The notes beneath the pieces are model-generated. The model saw only the letters and a program-made list of their open reading frames with translations. It made no database searches and had not been told where the DNA came from. A DNA stretch of 64,000 bases, from the NCBI RefSeq assembly GCF_016859125.1, contig NZ_CP069338.1, forward strand, positions 11,783,501 to 11,847,500. The letters are read 5' to 3'. The DNA comes from Archangium violaceum (lineage in GTDB: Bacteria; Myxococcota; Myxococcia; Myxococcales; Myxococcaceae). Positions 61,100 through 64,000 of the stretch are shown here, piece by piece. Both the position numbers and the translations under genes were made by a program. Positions within the stretch are counted from its first letter, which is position 1. The number at the start of each line of letters is the position of its first letter.

Positions 61100-62776
61100 C
61101 TACCTCGGCCCCTCGGATTTCAGGGCCTCGAGCGCCTGGAGCCGGGGGGCCTCGAACTCGTCTCCCGGGTTCCAGCGGGGCAGCTCCTTCGTGCGGGCCA
61201 CGTTGGCGCCGAGCAGGAAGAAGAGCCGCACGTCCTCCACCGCGCCGGAGAAGTCCCAGTCCGGTCTCAGCTCGTCCGAGGGCTGATGGTAGTGCTGGGC
61301 CTCCCACTGCTCGCGGCGCTCCTTGCCCCACCCCGGCGGCCGGCCGATGAAGTCCATGCCGCTGCTGAAGTAGGCCGAGGGAATGCCCAGCTTCGCGAAG
61401 TTGAACTGGTCCGAGCGGTAGAAGAACCCCCGGTCCGGCAGCGGATCTCCCCTCACGAGGCGACCCTGGGCCTGCACCAGCGAGGAGAGAAGCTTGTCCA
61501 GGGAGGACTTGCCCAGCCCGATGACCGTCACGTCCCGCGTTCGCCCGTGGATGTTGAGCCCGTCGATGTTGACGTTGGCCGCCACCCGCCCCGGATGAAC
61601 CGGCAGGTGCTCGGCCAGGTACTGCGAGCCCAGCAGCCCCTGCTCCTCGGCCGCCACCGCCGCGAAGAGGATGGAGCGCGGCGGCGCCTTCGGCAGGGCG
61701 GTGAAGGCCTTCGCCACTTCCAGCATCGCCGCCACCCCGGACGCGTTGTCCACCGCGCCGTTGTAGATGGCGTCCTCGCCCGGCTTCGCGTCCGCCTTCA
61801 CGCCCAGGTGATCATGGTGCGCCGTGTAGAGCACCACCTCCCGGGAGAGCTTCGGATCACTCCCCGGGAGCAGGCCCAGCACATTGGCCGTGGGCCGCCG
61901 GCGCACCTGGTTGGCGAAGCGCGTGGACACCTTCACCCGCAGCGGCACCGGGCGGAAGTCGCGCTTCCGCGCCGCCGTGCGCAACGTGTCGAGGTCCGTC
62001 CCCGTGAGCTGCATCACCCGGCGCGTGGCCTGCTCCGTCGTCCAGGCCTTCACCTGGAGGCGCGGCGTCTCGGCCGAGGCCGGCAGCTCGAGCTGCTCGC
62101 CCGACCAGGACGTCTGCACCACCTGCCACGGGTACCCGGCGCTCTGGGTGGTGTGGATGATGATCGCCCCGGCGGCCCCCACCTTCGCGGCCTGCTCGTA
62201 CTTGTAATCCCAGCGGCCGTACCAGAGCCGCGCCTTGCCCCCGAAGAGCTTCGGATCATCCTCCGGGTCGTTGTTCAGGATGAGGAGCGTCTTGCCCCTC
62301 AGGTCCATTCCCTTGAAGTCGTCCCACTCGTACTCGGGCGCCTGGATGCCATAGCCCACGAAGACCAGCTCCGAGTCCTGCAGCACGGCCTGCGGAGTCT
62401 GCACGCCCGGGTTCGCGATGAAGTCGTCGAGGTACCGCAACTCCAGGCGACCCGAGGCGCTGGTGAAGGTCAGCGTCTCGGGATGGCCCGTCAGGCCCAC
62501 CAGCTCGAAGGGCTGCAGGTAGCTCCCGTCCGGCAGCACGGGCTTCAGCCCCAGGAGCTGGAACTGTGTCGCGATGTATTGCTGGGCCAGCGCGTCGCCG
62601 CGCGTACCCGGGCCCCGGCCCTCGAGTAGATCCGAGGCCAGGAAGCCGATGTGGGCCCGGAGGTCTCCGGCTTCGATGGTCCGGGAAGCGGACTTCTCCG
62701 CCGGTGTCGTGAGCTGACCGTGGGCGGCGAGCGGCAGGACGAGCAGGAGGGGGAGGAGCACCAGCGTTCGCGTCAT
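61100..62776 (-). CDS. Secreted M28-family peptidase with PA domain
   Basis: The 558-residue protein has a signal peptide (TRTLVLLPLLLVLPLAAHG). A PA-type insertion (about 180-270) precedes the zinc peptidase domain. Ligand motifs are HHDHLG, NGAVDNASGVA, AVAAEEQGLLGS, VNIDGLN and HYHQPSDE, giving the two-zinc M28 set. Such enzymes are aminopeptidases that release N-terminal residues from peptides outside the cell. It lies upstream of uvrB on the same strand but its role is unrelated. Confidence 0.93.
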   Translation of the reverse strand: MTRTLVLLPLLLVLPLAAHGQLTTPAEKSASRTIEAGDLRAHIGFLASDLLEGRGPGTRGDALAQQYIATQFQLLGLKPVLPDGSYLQPFELVGLTGHPETLTFTSASGRLELRYLDDFIANPGVQTPQAVLQDSELVFVGYGIQAPEYEWDDFKGMDLRGKTLLILNNDPEDDPKLFGGKARLWYGRWDYKYEQAAKVGAAGAIIIHTTQSAGYPWQVVQTSWSGEQLELPASAETPRLQVKAWTTEQATRRVMQLTGTDLDTLRTAARKRDFRPVPLRVKVSTRFANQVRRRPTANVLGLLPGSDPKLSREVVLYTAHHDHLGVKADAKPGEDAIYNGAVDNASGVAAMLEVAKAFTALPKAPPRSILFAAVAAEEQGLLGSQYLAEHLPVHPGRVAANVNIDGLNIHGRTRDVTVIGLGKSSLDKLLSSLVQAQGRLVRGDPLPDRGFFYRSDQFNFAKLGIPSAYFSSGMDFIGRPPGWGKERREQWEAQHYHQPSDELRPDWDFSGAVEDVRLFFLLGANVARTKELPRWNPGDEFEAPRLQALEALKSEGPR

Positions 62777-62882
62777 GTCGGGTGTGCCCCTAACATGACC
62801 TGCCCGGCCTCGCAGGGGGGATCTTCGCTCGGATGGTTGAGCGGTGGACCCTCACTCCCACGCCTTCCCTGGGGGAGAGGGC

Positions 62883-64000
62883 TCAGGCAGCCGGCGCGGC
62901 CACCTTCCACACGGTGCCGCCCGCGGTATCCATGATCTCCACCCCGAGCCCCTTGAGCTCCTCGCGGACGCGGTCGGCCTCGGCGAAGTTCTTCGCCTTG
63001 CGTGCATCCGCCCGTGCCTGGAGCAGCTGCTCCACCCGCGCCACGTCGATGCCCCGCTCCTTCACCGCCCGGTCACGACGCCGCAACAGCCACTGCGTCG
63101 GCTCGTCCTCGAACAGGCCCAGGACCCCGGATACCTTCCGCACGTCCTCGCGCAGCGCCTGCAGCGTCCTGCCCACCAGCGCCTTGTCCTTCACCGGCGG
63201 CTTGTCCGTCAGCTCGTTCATCAACGCGAACAGGCCCGACAGCGCGCCCAGGGCGCCCGCCGTGTTGAAGTCGTCGTCCATCTGCGACTCGAACTCGGTG
63301 AGGAACCTGCCCGGCTCGCCGTGCAGCGCGCCCTTCCCGAAGTCCTTCCCGCCCACGCGCTCGTCCACCTTGCGCAGCGTCTCGTAGAAGTACTCCATGC
63401 GCTGCTCCGCGTCCGCCAGCCCCTTGTCCGTGAAACCCAGCGGGTGCCGGTAGTGCGTCGACAGGAAGAAGAAGCGCAGCGCCTCCGCGTCCACCTTCTC
63501 CATCGCGTCCCGGAGCCGCACCACGTTCCCGAGCGACTTGGACATCTTCGCCCCCTCGAGATCGAGGAAGCCGCAGTGCATCCAGTACCGGGCGAACGTC
63601 TGCCCGCTGGCCGCCTCGCTCTGGGCGATCTCGTTCTCGTGGTGCGGGAAGATCAGATCCAACGCGCCCCCGTGGATGTCGAACGTCTCCCCGAGGTACT
63701 TCGCGCTCATCGCCGAGCACTCGATGTGCCAGCCCGGTCGCCCCTTGCCCCACGGGCTGTCCCACGCGGGCTCGCCCGGCTTGGCGGCCTTCCACAGCGC
63801 GAAGTCCAGCGGCTCGTGCTTCTGCTCGCCCGGCTGCACCCGCTCGCCCGCGCACAGGTCGTCCAGGTTGCGCTTGGACAGCTTCGCGTACTCCGGGTAG
63901 CGCCTCACGGAGAAGTACACGTCCCCCTGGGACTCGTACGCCACCCCCTTCTCCACCAGCTTCTGGATGATGCCGATGATCTCGGCCAGGTGGTCGCTCA
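62883..64000 (-). CDS. cysS: Cysteinyl-tRNA synthetase (5' part beyond window)
   Basis: The visible 372 codons are the C-terminal part; the frame runs to the window edge with the SDHLAEIIGIIQKL segment, so the HIGH motif lies outside. Zinc ligands are in GWHIECSAMS and FPHHENEIAQSEA, and the KMSKS loop is AKMSKSLGNV. The DALR anticodon-binding region follows (MDDDFNTAGALGAL). The C-terminal end is near 62883. The enzyme charges tRNA-Cys. Confidence 0.97.
   Translation of the reverse strand, partial: SDHLAEIIGIIQKLVEKGVAYESQGDVYFSVRRYPEYAKLSKRNLDDLCAGERVQPGEQKHEPLDFALWKAAKPGEPAWDSPWGKGRPGWHIECSAMSAKYLGETFDIHGGALDLIFPHHENEIAQSEAASGQTFARYWMHCGFLDLEGAKMSKSLGNVVRLRDAMEKVDAEALRFFFLSTHYRHPLGFTDKGLADAEQRMEYFYETLRKVDERVGGKDFGKGALHGEPGRFLTEFESQMDDDFNTAGALGALSGLFALMNELTDKPPVKDKALVGRTLQALREDVRKVSGVLGLFEDEPTQWLLRRRDRAVKERGIDVARVEQLLQARADARKAKNFAEADRVREELKGLGVEIMDTAGGTVWKVAAPAA

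Noticed and set aside
57029-62629. A very long plus-strand open frame opposite uvrC, uvrB and the M28 peptidase
   Set aside because: It is an antisense shadow caused by high GC and codon bias; the opposite strand encodes clear conserved enzymes and the long frame has His/Leu/Arg/Gly-rich composition without domains.

Overview
The window is dense, GC-rich bacterial chromosome. MYXO-CTERM sorting tails, many secreted proteins, an orphan PilB-like ATPase, a Ser/Thr kinase with a periplasmic half, and one- and two-component regulators all point to a myxobacterium, most likely suborder Cystobacterineae. Genus cannot be read from the sequence alone. I see no insertion sequence, prophage, CRISPR array or integrase; the region looks like ordinary chromosome with a few lineage-specific secreted-protein cassettes.

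Layout. 1-8 kb: a CheW-domain protein diverges from a membrane Ser/Thr kinase whose outer half ends in a TonB-C-like domain. A tightly coupled minus-strand operon then encodes a small secreted protein, two tandem MYXO-CTERM metzincin proteases and an HAD phosphatase, followed by gltX. 8-8.4 kb: a tRNA cluster (Gln-CTG and two identical Glu-CTC) with terminators. 8.4-12 kb: a response regulator, a small membrane protein, a receiver-histidine kinase and two small proteins. 12-16 kb: the pyruvate dehydrogenase operon pdhA-pdhB-pdhC, without E3. 16-20.6 kb: an HAD-like protein, an unknown two-TM protein, an OPA-type MFS transporter and a Nudix hydrolase. 20.7-26.7 kb: a surface cassette of 5'-nucleotidase lipoprotein, Cys-rich lipoprotein and outer-membrane beta-barrel. 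26.8-32 kb: small genes, a TldD/PmbA pair in which TldD carries a Tat-lipoprotein signal, and a LamB-like porin. 32-38.3 kb: a heme operon (unknown, HemX/CcsA-like, hemA, hemC, hemD) with a GspE/PilB-like ATPase at its end.

38.4-41 kb: thioredoxin, PilZ protein and mgtE. 41-45.7 kb: the cell-shape operon mreC-mreD-mrdA-rodA, without mreB. 45.9-50.2 kb: a PpiD/SurA-like foldase, a GAF-GGDEF diguanylate cyclase, maf, yggS and a zinc-ribbon protein. 50.5-54 kb: two DUF3108 envelope proteins flanking a GH123/DUF4091-like secreted protein. 54-56.8 kb: an unknown secreted low-complexity protein with tandem repeats, and a DUF507 protein. 56.9-64 kb: uvrB-uvrC, a secreted M28 peptidase and cysS, which is cut by the window end.

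The best candidates for undescribed biology are the coupled three-gene MYXO-CTERM protease cassette, the 5'-nucleotidase/Cys-rich lipoprotein/beta-barrel cassette, the apparently exported TldD with an unsignalled partner, and the DUF3108/GH123-like/DUF3108 cassette. Start codons were chosen from Shine-Dalgarno (SD) spacing and family length. All family assignments come from reading motifs, not from database searches.
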